A stretch of DNA of 63,269 bases from Pedosphaera sp. Its GTDB lineage: Bacteria; Verrucomicrobiota; Verrucomicrobiia; Limisphaerales; Pedosphaeraceae. The DNA lies in NCBI GenBank assembly GCA_028293285.1, contig JAQGPC010000292.1, positions 1-63,269 on the forward strand. Reading direction: 5' to 3'. The stretch's first letter is position 1. Each line of letters begins with the position of its first letter. The notes beneath the pieces are model-generated. The model was given only the letters and a program-made list of their open reading frames with translations, searched no databases and was not told the DNA's origin. Made by a program: the position numbers and the translations under genes. Shown piece after piece: positions 24,956-34,018 of the stretch.

Positions 24956-26161
24956 TCACGATTTCAGTTTCGAAATGATGGCTTCAAGTCCGCCCTCGAC
25001 CGGCTCGATTTCAACCAGTCCATCCTTTGATTTAATCGAACTGGAAGCTGGAGTTGGCCGTTTGGCTACTGGCTGTGATGACCCGGCTCGTTCAAGCGGT
25101 GGAAGCGTGACCTTGCCTTCCTCAGCTTCCGGCAAAGCGCCTGCAGGTTCCTCATCACTTTTCTCACCGGGAATATACCATTGCTTTCGATTCTCCAGCC
25201 AGGAACGATAGCGTTGATACGTCCACATCCCCTGGTCCGCGCCGGTTTCCATCGAGGAAACAATTTTAAAAAACTCACCTCGCCGTATGAAATTCTTTAT
25301 CGAATGACTTGGCATCAGCACTTCGCACTCGGGCACCTGTATCTTCAGGTCCGGACGATATTGCAATCGCTGGCATATAACAGCCACCAGACAATCCGCC
25401 AGTTGAGCACAAACGCTGTTCTGAATCTCTGAGGGAAACGCCGCCACCACTCTTTGCAAGGCCTCGGCCGCAGTTGCTGAATGTGCCGTCGCTAATACCA
25501 GATGACCGGTCTCAGCGGCATTCATCGTCAGCCGCATGGTTTCCGGATCTCGCATCTCGCCCACCATCAACACATCCGGATCTTCCCGCATGGCATCAAT
25601 CAACGCTTGCTCGAACGACGGCGTGTCCCGTCCAACCTCGCGTTGCCGAATATAGGCACGGTGCGGTTTAAAAATATATTCGATGGGACTCTCAATCGTC
25701 ACGATATGCCGCGTTTCAACCAGATTGATCTCCTGAATCAGCCCCGCCATCGTGGAAGATTTTCCAGAACCAGTCGCACCACTGATGATAATCAACCCGG
25801 TGGTATTGCTGATAAGTTTTTTCAAATCCGGATGCAGGTTGAGTTTCTCAATAGTTGCTTGAAACGAACTCAATAGCCGGATGGCCATGCCTACACCCCG
25901 GGAAGTTTGCATGACGTTGATGCGGCAGCGCATCCCTTGAATGGTTTGTGATAAATCGTACGAACGGCGCTCCAGAAACTGCGGCCAATTATCCCTTCCA
26001 ACAATCTCTTGGGCGGCTTCCATTACCAACTTTGCGGACAATGGCGCCCCGAGCGTCCGCAATGTGCCGCGCACGCGCAAAGCCGCTGGCAAAGTTGGCT
26101 CCAGATGCAGATCGCTGGCCCCATGGGCTTTGGCAGTCGCAATAAGCGAATACATATCCAT
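24956..26161 (-). CDS. PilT-type pilus retraction ATPase
   Basis: Hexameric cytoplasmic ATPase of the GspE/PilT family that drives pilus retraction or related fibre dynamics. Seen in 401 residues: N-terminal SDLHLEPTLPAALRVRG, Walker A GATGSGKSST (128-137), the Asp-box TIESPIEYIF near 155, Walker B-type DVLMVGEMRDPET at 196-208, and the His-box AETGHLVLATAHS. The PilT-specific position of an R-x-x-R arrangement near YIRQREVGRDTPSF is visible. The C-terminus beyond residue 330 is a variable acidic, Pro-rich tail not found in classic PilT. The first ATG (26161) is used; the third codon is also ATG. It converges on the thioredoxin-like gene. The pseudopilin at 31.3 kb may be part of the same class of system. 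Confidence 0.9.
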   Translation of the reverse strand: MDMYSLIATAKAHGASDLHLEPTLPAALRVRGTLRTLGAPLSAKLVMEAAQEIVGRDNWPQFLERRSYDLSQTIQGMRCRINVMQTSRGVGMAIRLLSSFQATIEKLNLHPDLKKLISNTTGLIIISGATGSGKSSTMAGLIQEINLVETRHIVTIESPIEYIFKPHRAYIRQREVGRDTPSFEQALIDAMREDPDVLMVGEMRDPETMRLTMNAAETGHLVLATAHSATAAEALQRVVAAFPSEIQNSVCAQLADCLVAVICQRLQYRPDLKIQVPECEVLMPSHSIKNFIRRGEFFKIVSSMETGADQGMWTYQRYRSWLENRKQWYIPGEKSDEEPAGALPEAEEGKVTLPPLERAGSSQPVAKRPTPASSSIKSKDGLVEIEPVEGGLEAIISKLKS

Positions 26162-26345
26162 CTCTCATTATACCCGAAACAGCCAAATTGTTGCCCGTTT
26201 TTATTCGTAAGCAGCGGATTTACAACTGTGCAAACCCCCGCAGGGAGGAATAGACCCTATATGCAAAAGAGAATTTTATTCTGATATTAAGCTGTAAGTT
26301 GTTGGAACGATTAACGCTGATATTCAACTTTCAATTAGCCTTATT

Positions 26346-26735
26346 ATGAGAAAGCTATCATTAGTTTTTAGTTTGGCATTGTTGGCCTTCTTCACTGGAT
26401 GTTCCAGTCCTCATTCTGTTGCCAATCTGGAAGGCCGGGGCAAACGCGATGTTTTCAATGCAGGGTATGATCGCGTCTGGAGTGCAGCGGTGGCGGCAGC
26501 TCAAACTGGTGATCTTACCATTCTTAACGCGGATAAAGAGAGAGGCTTGATCGTTGCCAAACGTGGCCTGAGACCAGAGACCTTCGGAGAAAATGTCGCC
26601 ATCTTTGTAAAGGGAGTTTCGCCTGCCCAAACTGAAGTTGAAGTAGTCAGCCGGCAAGCCGGGCCTCCTGTCCTCGTTCTGCGGAACTGGGAAGGACGCA
26701 TTCTTAGCAGCATTGCCGCCAATCTCACTACCTGA
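26346..26735 (+). CDS. Small lipoprotein, unknown function
   Basis: A 129-residue predicted lipoprotein: the signal MRKLSLVFSLALLAFFTGC ends in a lipobox FTGC with Cys 19 lipidated. The mature part holds a compact alpha/beta domain: VFNAGYDRVWSAAVAAA, then LTILNADKERGLIVAKRG, then VAIFVKGVSPAQTEVEVVS. This layout resembles small outer-membrane-facing lipoprotein domains in which a helix packs on a sheet (BamC/DUF3568-like), but I cannot assign a family firmly. It is transcribed alone and followed by a strong terminator. The segment upstream (26162-26345) is A+T-rich with no gene. Confidence 0.75.
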   Translation: MRKLSLVFSLALLAFFTGCSSPHSVANLEGRGKRDVFNAGYDRVWSAAVAAAQTGDLTILNADKERGLIVAKRGLRPETFGENVAIFVKGVSPAQTEVEVVSRQAGPPVLVLRNWEGRILSSIAANLTT

Positions 26736-26776
26736 TCTGATTCGTAAGCCGTTTGCACACGGCCTGCCCACTGTTT

Positions 26777-26806
26777 AAAAGACTGCTTGTTCACAAGCAG
26801 TCTTTT
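26777..26806 (+). terminator. Rho-independent terminator after lipoprotein gene
   Basis: Arms AAAAGACTGCTT (26777-26788) and AAGCAGTCTTTT (26795-26806) with a 6-base loop. The A-run before and T-run within the 3' arm give a textbook terminator, possibly bidirectional. Confidence 0.88.
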
Positions 26807-26898
26807 AATTTTCACAAAACTGCTCTTCAGAAACAATTTCGATCGCCAAGCAAGGCTCGGACGTTTACTATAGAGACGATTTCACTGACCCTTTGCCA

Positions 26899-28776
26899 AT
26901 GGCTAAGAGCGACAATATCTTAAATCGTCCAAAACCCACGGCAGCCAAACCTCTTCGTCAGCAGGAGCAGCCAAAATGGTTTTGGATTGGTGCCGCCATC
27001 ATCTTTCTGGTCACCCTGTTAAGCTACATTCCCGCCATCCGTTCGGGATTCATCTGGGATGATGACGACATGCTGACGAACAATCCCCTGGTAAAAGCGC
27101 CCGATTGGATTCATTCCATATGGCTGACCGGCCAGTTCTACGACTACTATCCCCTTACCCTCACCTCGCTTTGGATCGAATGGCGGTTATGGGCGATGGA
27201 CGCCACTAGCTATCACGTCACCAACGTCCTGTTGCATATCATCACCGCCATCACCTTTTGGCGGGTGTTGAAACGCTTGAACATACCCGGTGCCTGGCTG
27301 GCGGGACTGGTCTTCGCCATCCATCCGGTCAACGTGGAATCCGTGGCTTGGATCACTGAACGCAAGAATACGCTTTCCGAAGTCTTTTATGCACTGGCCC
27401 TCCTCTGCTTCCTGCGATTCGACCAATCCCCAACTTCAATTGGCAACTCACGTTTTCGCTGGTACGGCTTGGCGTTATTCAGCTTTCTTCTCGCGCTCCT
27501 GAGCAAAACTTCGGTCGTGATGCTTCCGTTTGTTTTGCTCGGCTGTGCCTGGTGGCAACGACGCCAAATCACTCGACGTGACATCTTGCAGAGCGTTCCC
27601 TTCTTCGGTTTGTCCACGGCATTGGGTCTGCTGACCGTCTGGTTCCAATATCATAAGGCCATTGGCACCGACGTGGTTCTTACCAGCAGCTTTTGGGAAC
27701 GGCTCGCCGGGGCTGGTTGGGCCGTCTGGTTCTACTTGTACAAAGCCTTGCTGCCGCTCCAACTCAGCTTCGTCTATTCACGTTGGACGGTGGACGCGCA
27801 TTCCTTCATTTCGTATCTACCGGGCGTGCTCGTGGTGCTCAGCCTCGGACTTTTCTGGTGGTATCGCCGCACTTGGGGACGTCCCCTGCTCTTTGGCTTT
27901 GGTTATTTCGTCGTCACACTTTTTCCAGTCATTGGCTTTTTCAAAATCTACTTCATGAAATACTCGCTAGTGGCCGACCACTGGCAATATCCCTCAATTA
28001 TCGGAATCATCGCGCTGGTAGTCGCAGGCCTATGGCGGGCAACGGAAACAATAGCTGCCCGCTTGACAATGGCATCGTCCTCGTCGCCGTCATCCTCGAT
28101 CTTCTCCCCCACTCACATACCCACCTACACACTTACTCTCGCCCTCGGCCTCTCACTCTCAATCCTCACATGGGGCCAGTGTTCCATTTATCACGACGAC
28201 GAAACCCTCTTCCACGATACCCTCGCGAAAAATCCTTCCTGCTGGATGGCTTACCATAATCTCGCCGCCGCACGATTGGAACGTTGGAAACACAGCGAAG
28301 GTGACCGTGACGCCAAACTCCTATCCGAAGCATTCGACTATGATACAAAAGCTTTGCAATTTAATCCTGACCATGCCGGAGCGCATTACGACCTCGGCTT
28401 CATTTTAATTATGCAGGGCAAAGTAGCCCAGGGCTTGCCCCATTTGAGAGACGCCGTCCGAGTCCAACCCGACATGCTGCCTGCCCTCGATAGCCTTGGT
28501 TGGGTTCTCGCGACCTATGAAAACCCACGCCTGCGCAACGGCAAGGAAGCCGTGCAATACGCGAAGACCGCAGTTAGCATTACCGAGGAAAAAGATCCGA
28601 AGTTTCTGGATACACTTGCTGTCGCCTATGCCGAAACCGGACAGTTCCAAGATGCCCTTGCTACTGCCCAGAAAGCGATGAATTTGGCCATGGCCACAGG
28701 ACAGAGAGATTTAGCTTCCGAAATTCAGGCTCAGCTTCCCCTTTTCCGGGCAGGCCGACCTTATCGGGAACATTGA
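26899..28776 (+). CDS. Polytopic membrane protein with C-terminal TPR repeats
   Basis: A 625-residue inner-membrane protein. The N-terminal two thirds contain about nine to eleven hydrophobic spans and the loop SGFIWDDDDMLTNNPLV, whose acidic Asp cluster is like the first catalytic loop of GT-C glycosyltransferases and DUF1736/TMTC proteins; it is followed by YYPLTLTSLW and HVTNVLLHIITAITFW. A Ser/Pro-rich stretch (about residues 390-405) leads to three or four TPR units (MAYHNLAAARLERW; GAHYDLGFILIMQGKVAQGL; LDTLAVAYAETGQFQDAL). It may transfer a sugar from a lipid carrier to a protein or glycan at the periplasmic face. The ATG at 26899 is preferred to a TTG at 26893. It is monocistronic, followed by a lipoprotein gene. 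Confidence 0.82.
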   Translation: MAKSDNILNRPKPTAAKPLRQQEQPKWFWIGAAIIFLVTLLSYIPAIRSGFIWDDDDMLTNNPLVKAPDWIHSIWLTGQFYDYYPLTLTSLWIEWRLWAMDATSYHVTNVLLHIITAITFWRVLKRLNIPGAWLAGLVFAIHPVNVESVAWITERKNTLSEVFYALALLCFLRFDQSPTSIGNSRFRWYGLALFSFLLALLSKTSVVMLPFVLLGCAWWQRRQITRRDILQSVPFFGLSTALGLLTVWFQYHKAIGTDVVLTSSFWERLAGAGWAVWFYLYKALLPLQLSFVYSRWTVDAHSFISYLPGVLVVLSLGLFWWYRRTWGRPLLFGFGYFVVTLFPVIGFFKIYFMKYSLVADHWQYPSIIGIIALVVAGLWRATETIAARLTMASSSSPSSSIFSPTHIPTYTLTLALGLSLSILTWGQCSIYHDDETLFHDTLAKNPSCWMAYHNLAAARLERWKHSEGDRDAKLLSEAFDYDTKALQFNPDHAGAHYDLGFILIMQGKVAQGLPHLRDAVRVQPDMLPALDSLGWVLATYENPRLRNGKEAVQYAKTAVSITEEKDPKFLDTLAVAYAETGQFQDALATAQKAMNLAMATGQRDLASEIQAQLPLFRAGRPYREH

Positions 28777-28827
28777 GAACAACATGGGGTTGGACAATTT
28801 TCATTAAAGGGCGTAAAACGGGCCCGC

Positions 28828-29226
28828 ATGAAATCTGCCCTGTGTTCACTCCTTCTTTCCTTAATTGCTAGTGGCTGTGCTCCATGGCAATACTATGACC
28901 CCGCTAAGCCCGGCGTTGCCTACACACCAAAGCCTGCCAGCTATGAAATGCCGATTCTTCAAAGGAATGAAGTGGCGCGTCCTTTTAAAGATATTGGCCA
29001 AGTATCAGCACTTGGCGGCACTTACGCCATGCAGCGAGATATGTATAAGGCTATTCGAAGTAAAGCACGTGCTATTGGAGCCGACGCATTAGTTGATGTC
29101 CATTACAGCGATGCTCGGCTTTATCCAGACATTATCGCGACGGCCATCACATATACTGATACTTCTAATCCGGAGGTAAAAATCACGCCTGCCAAGTCGT
29201 TGGCGACACCAAAGGAAAAACCATAA
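28828..29226 (+). CDS. Small lipoprotein with YbjQ-like segment
   Basis: A 132-residue predicted lipoprotein: signal MKSALCSLLLSLIASGC with lipobox IASGC (Cys 17). The mature domain reads ARPFKDIGQVSALGG, then a helix DMYKAIRSKARAIGADALVDVHYSD, an arrangement seen in small YbjQ/DUF4156-like lipoproteins in which the repeated ARAIGADALV motif precedes a beta-strand. No catalytic residues are seen. It lies 51 bases after the TPR membrane protein gene and 65 bases before the tRNA gene, on the same strand. Function unknown. Confidence 0.72.
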   Translation: MKSALCSLLLSLIASGCAPWQYYDPAKPGVAYTPKPASYEMPILQRNEVARPFKDIGQVSALGGTYAMQRDMYKAIRSKARAIGADALVDVHYSDARLYPDIIATAITYTDTSNPEVKITPAKSLATPKEKP

Positions 29227-29291
29227 CCAAACACACGCTGGAAATAATACAGTATTGAAAGTTACCGCCAGTTTTGCGACTATGCTTCTGT

Positions 29292-29367
29292 GGGCCTGTA
29301 GCTCAATGGTTAGAGCAGAGCACTCATAATGCTTTGGTTCTCGGTTCGAGTCCGGGCAGGCCCACCA
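29292..29367 (+). tRNA. tRNA with CAT anticodon, probably tRNA-Ile2(CAT)
   Basis: A complete cloverleaf with encoded CCA: acceptor arms GGGCCTG (29292-29298) and CAGGCCC (29357-29363), D stem GCTC/GAGC, anticodon stem GAGCA/TGCTT with loop CTCATAA and anticodon CAT at 29325-29327, T stem CTCGG/CCGGG with loop TTCGAGT. The CAT anticodon could read Met or, after lysidine modification by TilS, Ile AUA. The D-loop length and the TTTGGTT region beyond the anticodon stem look closer to bacterial tRNA-Ile2 than to elongator tRNA-Met. It is not an initiator type: the first acceptor pair G-C is normal. Identity between Ile2 and Met is not certain. Confidence 0.9.
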
Positions 29368-29772
29368 ATCCCTTCAAGCCACTCGCACACGGCCTTCATT
29401 GCCGCTTAATAAAGAAGATGACACTTGTTCTACTACGCCCGATCACGATTTGGTTTGCGTCTGCCGCGGCTGTTGCTCTCGTCAAAGTACATCCCCATGA
29501 GCTGCGGCCGATTGGTGGATTTCGGACGAGCGGCAAACATGCTTCGGATAAAAAGTAATAACCAGCGCATAATTTGTTTCAATACATCCAGCGGATAAAC
29601 ATCACAGCATCGGACTCGATGGAGGATAAATTCCAAATACTTTCTGTCCAGAAGAATTCAAAGAATCTCGTTCCAGTTAATATCAGGGTGGAGTTTGAAT
29701 ATGGTAAAAATGCTGCAATTGAGTGAGAGAGCCCGTATCTGTCACTTGCAATACGCCTCCGTGCCAGACAAG
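29368..29772. other. Gene-free stretch after the tRNA
   Basis: About 405 bases between the tRNA and the end of the phosphodiester glycosidase gene. Open frames here are short, lack family signatures and overlap one another. No terminator-type hairpin, attachment-site duplication of the tRNA 3' end or integrase was found. Confidence 0.5.
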
Positions 29773-31011
29773 TCAATTCGCCGTCTTTTGAACCTGCGCT
29801 GCCTTCTGTCCGTTCGGTTCGTGTTGCACGATGACTAGTGCGTTGGCCACGGAACGCTCATGCTTATCGGATGGCGAGTTCATGATCTTGCCATTCAACC
29901 AAAAGGTGGACGAACCACCACCATCGAGATTCATCGCTTCGGTACAGCCGAGACTTTTCATAAAATGCGCAAGTTCGGTGAAACTCATGCCCATGGAAAG
30001 TCCTTTTTGGCGGCCATCCACCACCACCAAATAAAAATAACGGTCACTCCAACCCATCGCCGTGCGCGGATGACGCACTACATTCGTGCCCTTGTCTGCC
30101 AACCATTGCTGCTCCTTCCCGTGAGTCACCAGGATCGGCCCGCCACCGATGGCCGTGTTCGCCTGGCTGACGTCTTTGCTCGTATCCGTGGATAATCCGA
30201 TGATGGTTCCGGGTTGAGCCTTCGCAAATTTATTGGTGACACCCGGGTCTATCGAAAGCACGGCTATGCCGGGAACCAGCGCAGTATCGCCCCCTGCCCT
30301 GATCTCCCTCACCCGCGCCGAATATTTTTTATCCGCATGCAGCGGAAGCCACGGCTTCCCCTCCACTCGTTCCAGAACCAGTTCCAATCCATTCGTCGTG
30401 CGCGTCGAGGGCCCGAATGTGGGAGTGTAAAGCACCACCTCACTCGGCTTGGGTTCATGAACCTTCGCAACCGCACTGCCCGGTTTGCGCTCCTGGTTCA
30501 GTCCAAACGATACGGCTTCTCCACCAGCCAGTGTCGCCTTGAATTTTGGAGTGACATTCTCCAGATGAAGTTTTCCCTTCGGTTCAGCCCAGAAACTTGG
30601 GCCATTAGGCGAACTCACCATTTCCCCTTGCAAAACTTGCAATCCGCCGGGATCGCCCTGATACGGGCCTTTGGCAATGACGAAGAAATCCCCATTCACC
30701 GCTGCCAAAGGCTTTCCCACTTTCGCAGGCAAAGTCTTGGCCTGATTCGCAACACTGTTCAAACCCACTATTTTCCCCTGGGCGAGTGTGGTGGTGATAT
30801 CCAGGTCCACATGCGTCCGGTCAAGTCTGGCAATGTGGATTGACCAGGGATGGTTCGTCTCACGCAGAGTCCCGTAATCCAATCCGGGAACCACAACCGA
30901 ATACGTGGGTGCGAGTTCAGCCTTGCTCAATGAAGTGCCGACTAAAATTAATGTCAGGAATAAAAAAATTTTCTGCCAGCCTGCGCGTCGGGAATTGTTA
31001 GTTACTTTCAT
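29773..31011 (-). CDS. Secreted phosphodiester glycosidase (NAGPA domain) protein
   Basis: A 412-residue exported protein with the phosphodiester glycosidase domain first known from the uncovering enzyme NAGPA, which hydrolyses sugar phosphodiesters; bacterial members act on exopolysaccharide or cell-wall glycans. Signal peptide: KIFLFLTLILVGTSLSKA after a basic start. Family motifs seen: AAVNGDFF, the central IGGGPILVTHG, VRHPRTAMGWSDRYFYLVVVDGR, GMSFTELAHFMKSLGC and MNLDGGGSSTFWLNG, all in the usual order. The ATG at 31011 (MKVTNNSRR) is chosen; an upstream in-frame start at 31056 would put extra residues before the signal. It lies between the tRNA and a pseudopilin gene and may trim or remodel the glycan made by the cluster at 10-24 kb. 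Confidence 0.88.
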   Translation of the reverse strand: MKVTNNSRRAGWQKIFLFLTLILVGTSLSKAELAPTYSVVVPGLDYGTLRETNHPWSIHIARLDRTHVDLDITTTLAQGKIVGLNSVANQAKTLPAKVGKPLAAVNGDFFVIAKGPYQGDPGGLQVLQGEMVSSPNGPSFWAEPKGKLHLENVTPKFKATLAGGEAVSFGLNQERKPGSAVAKVHEPKPSEVVLYTPTFGPSTRTTNGLELVLERVEGKPWLPLHADKKYSARVREIRAGGDTALVPGIAVLSIDPGVTNKFAKAQPGTIIGLSTDTSKDVSQANTAIGGGPILVTHGKEQQWLADKGTNVVRHPRTAMGWSDRYFYLVVVDGRQKGLSMGMSFTELAHFMKSLGCTEAMNLDGGGSSTFWLNGKIMNSPSDKHERSVANALVIVQHEPNGQKAAQVQKTAN

Positions 31012-31259
31012 TGAATGAATGTGCGGCACAGTAGGCAGGAGGCGGAAGAAATTCAAGCACAGTTTGTGGTAGTCAAGGATGACCTAGCAACAGCTCGACG
31101 GCAGTAATGCACTTACATTTACTTTCAAAAAATAAATCGAAGTGGCTACCTTAAAACACTTTATAAACTTGTTTCAAAGAAGTCATATTCTTTCGAAGTG
31201 TAGTCACATCAGCGGAGATTTTGTCGTTCCATAAACTGTTCTTAATATTGATAAGAAGT

Positions 31260-31961
31260 TTAAGGGTTTTCTTTAACAGCTTGTGTATGCCAGTCAAAAA
31301 AAACTTTATTTCGCACCGAACCATGAACTTTTTTGGGAGGAAGCGCAGGAGCATACAAGCCTCCAACAGAGTTGCTGGCATCTACATCGACCATGGCCCA
31401 TTGACCGCTAGTATTCAAAATTTGCGAAAGTTTGAAAGGTGGATCATCGGGTCTCCCTGGAGTAACATTTCCAGTAGTCCAAGGATACCCAAAGAGATTA
31501 GTCAGGTATTCGGTCGTTGAGTTTTGAACCAGCACTGATAACCGGTAACTTACACCGGAATACAAGGGATTAGGATTAGTAGTTTTGAGACTTTGAATTA
31601 CTGATGCGGGACACCTTGAAACCTCTGCGGTCCTTACGGTGGCAGAAGGTGCGGGTTGGCCTAGGTAGGTTGCTAAAAAGTATACCAGACTTGCCTTCAG
31701 CGCCGTTGTGTTGTCGTATTGCCCGTATACTCCTTGAAAACAGGCTCCAGCCAATCGACCACCATTGTCATCGGAATACATTTGGTTCGCCAAAGCATAT
31801 TGTTTTAAATTGCTAGTGCATTTTGCCTGGTAAGCCTTTTGCTTAGCCCGTGCCAAAGCTGGCAATAGCAAGCCAGCCAGAATCGCTATGATGGCAATAA
31901 CCACCAGCAATTCAATAAGAGTAAAAGCGCGTGTCCTTCTGTTTTCAGTGGGATGGTGCAT
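31260..31961 (-). CDS. Type II secretion/type IV pilin-like pseudopilin
   Basis: A 233-residue protein with a prepilin leader and class III signal: [17 protein letters not shown], where cleavage after F or the preceding residue would leave a methylated N-terminus, followed by the hydrophobic pilin helix ending [13 protein letters not shown]. The globular part has the Cys-containing [20 protein letters not shown] pattern found in the large expanded families of pseudopilins in Verrucomicrobia and Planctomycetes. It ends with [16 protein letters not shown], the usual H-x-x...F-x-D-G-H-type end. It is monocistronic, about 80 bases from rpoD's end. It probably forms part of a secretion pseudopilus or acts as a surface protein of that family; the role is not known. 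Confidence 0.88.
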   Translation of the reverse strand: MHHPTENRRTRAFTLIELLVVIAIIAILAGLLLPALARAKQKAYQAKCTSNLKQYALANQMYSDDNGGRLAGACFQGVYGQYDNTTALKASLVYFLATYLGQPAPSATVRTAEVSRCPASVIQSLKTTNPNPLYSGVSYRLSVLVQNSTTEYLTNLFGYPWTTGNVTPGRPDDPPFKLSQILNTSGQWAMVDVDASNSVGGLYAPALPPKKVHGSVRNKVFFDWHTQAVKENP

Positions 31962-32039
31962 ATCTGGATAGAAAAAATATCATGTTTCCAAGCCATGAAT
32001 TCAAGCTAGAAAAGAAGGTATAGGCACTACCTAAACATG

Positions 32040-33737
32040 TTATTCCACCTCTTCCAACTCTAGGAAACCCTGAAGTTGCCGTATCCGCGTGGGATGGCGC
32101 ATTTTGCGTAGAGCCTTGGCTTCAATCTGGCGAATGCGCTCCCGAGTGACCCTGAATTGCTTGCCTACCTCCTCCAAGGTGCGGGGATAGCCATCACTTA
32201 GACCAAACCGGAGCTTCAAGACATCCCGCTCTCGCTCCGTCAAACCCGAGAGCACGTCCCCCAGCCTGTCCTTCAACAAGTTGAAGCTGGTCATGTCAAA
32301 CGGGTTCTCCGTGGTTTTATCTTCAATAAAATCCCCAAAACTCGCGTCATCGCTGTCACCCACTGGAGCTTGCAGGGAGATCGGTTGCTGCGCCATCTTT
32401 AACACCGCCCGGACTCGTTCCACCGGCAGTTGCATCTCATCTGCAATCTCCTCAGGCGTCGGCTCACGGCCAAAATCCTGAAAGAGCCGTTTTTGCATCC
32501 GCATCAATTTGTTGATGGTTTCAATCATGTGGACCGGAATGCGGATGGTCCGGGCCTGGTCAGCAATGGAACGCGTAATCGCCTGGCGAATCCACCAAGT
32601 CGCATAAGTGGAGAATTTGTACCCCCGACGATACTCAAATTTCTCGACCGCTTTCATCAATCCCATGTTTCCCTCTTGAATCAAATCCAGAAAGGAAAGG
32701 CCTCGGTTGGCGTATTTCTTGGCAATGGAAATAACCAACCGCAGGTTCGCTTCCACCATTTCAGTTTTGGCCTGCAGCGCCTTGGCCGAACAAGCCTTCA
32801 ATTGCTCGTAGGCTTTCAGATATTCCTCACGTGGCATGCGCACGAAGTCTTCCAAGGCCTTGATCTTCTGCTCTTCGGATTCGATGACAGCCTGTTGTTG
32901 CAAAGATTTGCGCTGATTTTCCCATTCATTTATCAGGCGCAAGCTGATCTGGATCTTGGCCTGAATATTTTCCGCAACCAATATCATCTCTTCGACCACC
33001 TTTTGCTTGTAAAAGAACTTGCCGAATGTCGCCTGTAGTTTTTTGTCCGCCCTTTTAAAGTCTTCAAAAAATTTGTCCCGCTTTATTTTAGCAGGAGCCT
33101 GCTGCCAACTGGTAAATTGTTCAGCCACTAATTCATCCATTGCGCGCGCACTCTTCACCAGCTTGCGTAAGGCCAGGATATGCCCTTCCCGTCCTTCAAT
33201 CTTCTTGTCCACAATGACCCGGTCAAATCGCTCCTTGGGCGGTTCACAAAGCAGCTTCTCCGCCAGGGCGATATGCTCTTTGCCCGTAAAACCGAAGCTG
33301 TAAACAATCCGCTTCACTTCGTTCTCTGCCACTTCAATGCGCTTGGAAACCTCCACCTCCTGTTCGCGCGTGAGCAACGACACCCGCCCCATCTGCTTGA
33401 GATACATGCGCACCGGATCATCCAAGATATCCAGGCGCGATTTTTCCGCCTCCATTTCCATTTCCGGTTGCTTGACGCGATCCACTTCCGCCTGGTCTAC
33501 AATTTCCACCTCGAGGTTGCGCAACTTCGTATAAATCTCATCCAATTCTTCCGGGCTGATCATCCCTTCCGGCAATACTTCTCCGATGTCCTCATGAGTC
33601 AGGTGACCTTGTTCCTGCGCCAGACGCACCAATTCCCTGATCTTTTCTGCCAAGTCCAAACCCGTCGCCCCTTTCCCTTCGCGATTGGCCGACATGGCAT
33701 GACCGTTATGTTCTGCGGAAAAATGATTCTCCTTCAT
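32040..33737 (-). CDS. rpoD: RNA polymerase primary sigma factor (RpoD)
   Basis: The housekeeping sigma-70 factor, 565 residues. Domains in order: a short region 1.1 (about 20-95; [21 protein letters not shown]), region 1.2 ([24 protein letters not shown], near 104-128), a non-conserved region of about 185 residues, region 2 ([46 protein letters not shown]), region 3 ([14 protein letters not shown]) and region 4 with the -35-reading helix ([25 protein letters not shown]). All key residues are present. The start is the ATG at 33737; an ATG at 33695 is also in frame. It is monocistronic. Confidence 0.97.
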   Translation of the reverse strand: MKENHFSAEHNGHAMSANREGKGATGLDLAEKIRELVRLAQEQGHLTHEDIGEVLPEGMISPEELDEIYTKLRNLEVEIVDQAEVDRVKQPEMEMEAEKSRLDILDDPVRMYLKQMGRVSLLTREQEVEVSKRIEVAENEVKRIVYSFGFTGKEHIALAEKLLCEPPKERFDRVIVDKKIEGREGHILALRKLVKSARAMDELVAEQFTSWQQAPAKIKRDKFFEDFKRADKKLQATFGKFFYKQKVVEEMILVAENIQAKIQISLRLINEWENQRKSLQQQAVIESEEQKIKALEDFVRMPREEYLKAYEQLKACSAKALQAKTEMVEANLRLVISIAKKYANRGLSFLDLIQEGNMGLMKAVEKFEYRRGYKFSTYATWWIRQAITRSIADQARTIRIPVHMIETINKLMRMQKRLFQDFGREPTPEEIADEMQLPVERVRAVLKMAQQPISLQAPVGDSDDASFGDFIEDKTTENPFDMTSFNLLKDRLGDVLSGLTERERDVLKLRFGLSDGYPRTLEEVGKQFRVTRERIRQIEAKALRKMRHPTRIRQLQGFLELEEVE

Positions 33738-33963
33738 GGAACTTTGAATCCAACCTACACCATTTGTGCATCATCCAACTGAAAAAACACCTTTGACATT
33801 CTATGCTTCGTCTTTGGCACGGCTATAGTCTTCCCGGTGGATAATGATTAACCATCAAATACGGATACTGATGAGAGGAGTCAAGACTGGGAAATGTTCC
33901 CGCGAAGGTATTAGAAACCGCTACAAATTTTTGCGCTACGACTGCACCATTATGCAAATTAAT

Positions 33964-33993
33964 AAGCGGGTGCAGATTCATCTGCACCCGCTT
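33964..33993. terminator. Hairpin terminator downstream of polysaccharide export operon
   Basis: Arms AAGCGGGTGCAGA (33964-33976) and TCTGCACCCGCTT (33981-33993) with a 4-base loop lie 26 bases beyond the stop of the last Wza-like gene. On the minus strand it is followed by ATTAATTT, a weak T-tract. It most likely ends the export operon. Confidence 0.7.
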
Positions 33994-34018
33994 AAATTTA
34001 CATCAGGATTGAGAGCTC

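Noticed and set aside
26281..26330. Direct repeat CTGATATT upstream of the lipoprotein gene
   Set aside because: Two short copies in A+T-rich DNA with no promoter geometry; likely chance.
29292..29772. tRNA 3' end as an integration site for a mobile element
   Set aside because: No integrase gene and no duplicate of the tRNA 3' end was seen within the window.
33793..33830. TTGACA and a TGGCACGG -24-like box upstream of the hairpin at 33964, possible small RNA promoter
   Set aside because: No -10 lies at the proper distance from TTGACA, and the -12 part of a sigma-54 site is degenerate (TAGTC); the hairpin is better explained as the end of the export operon.
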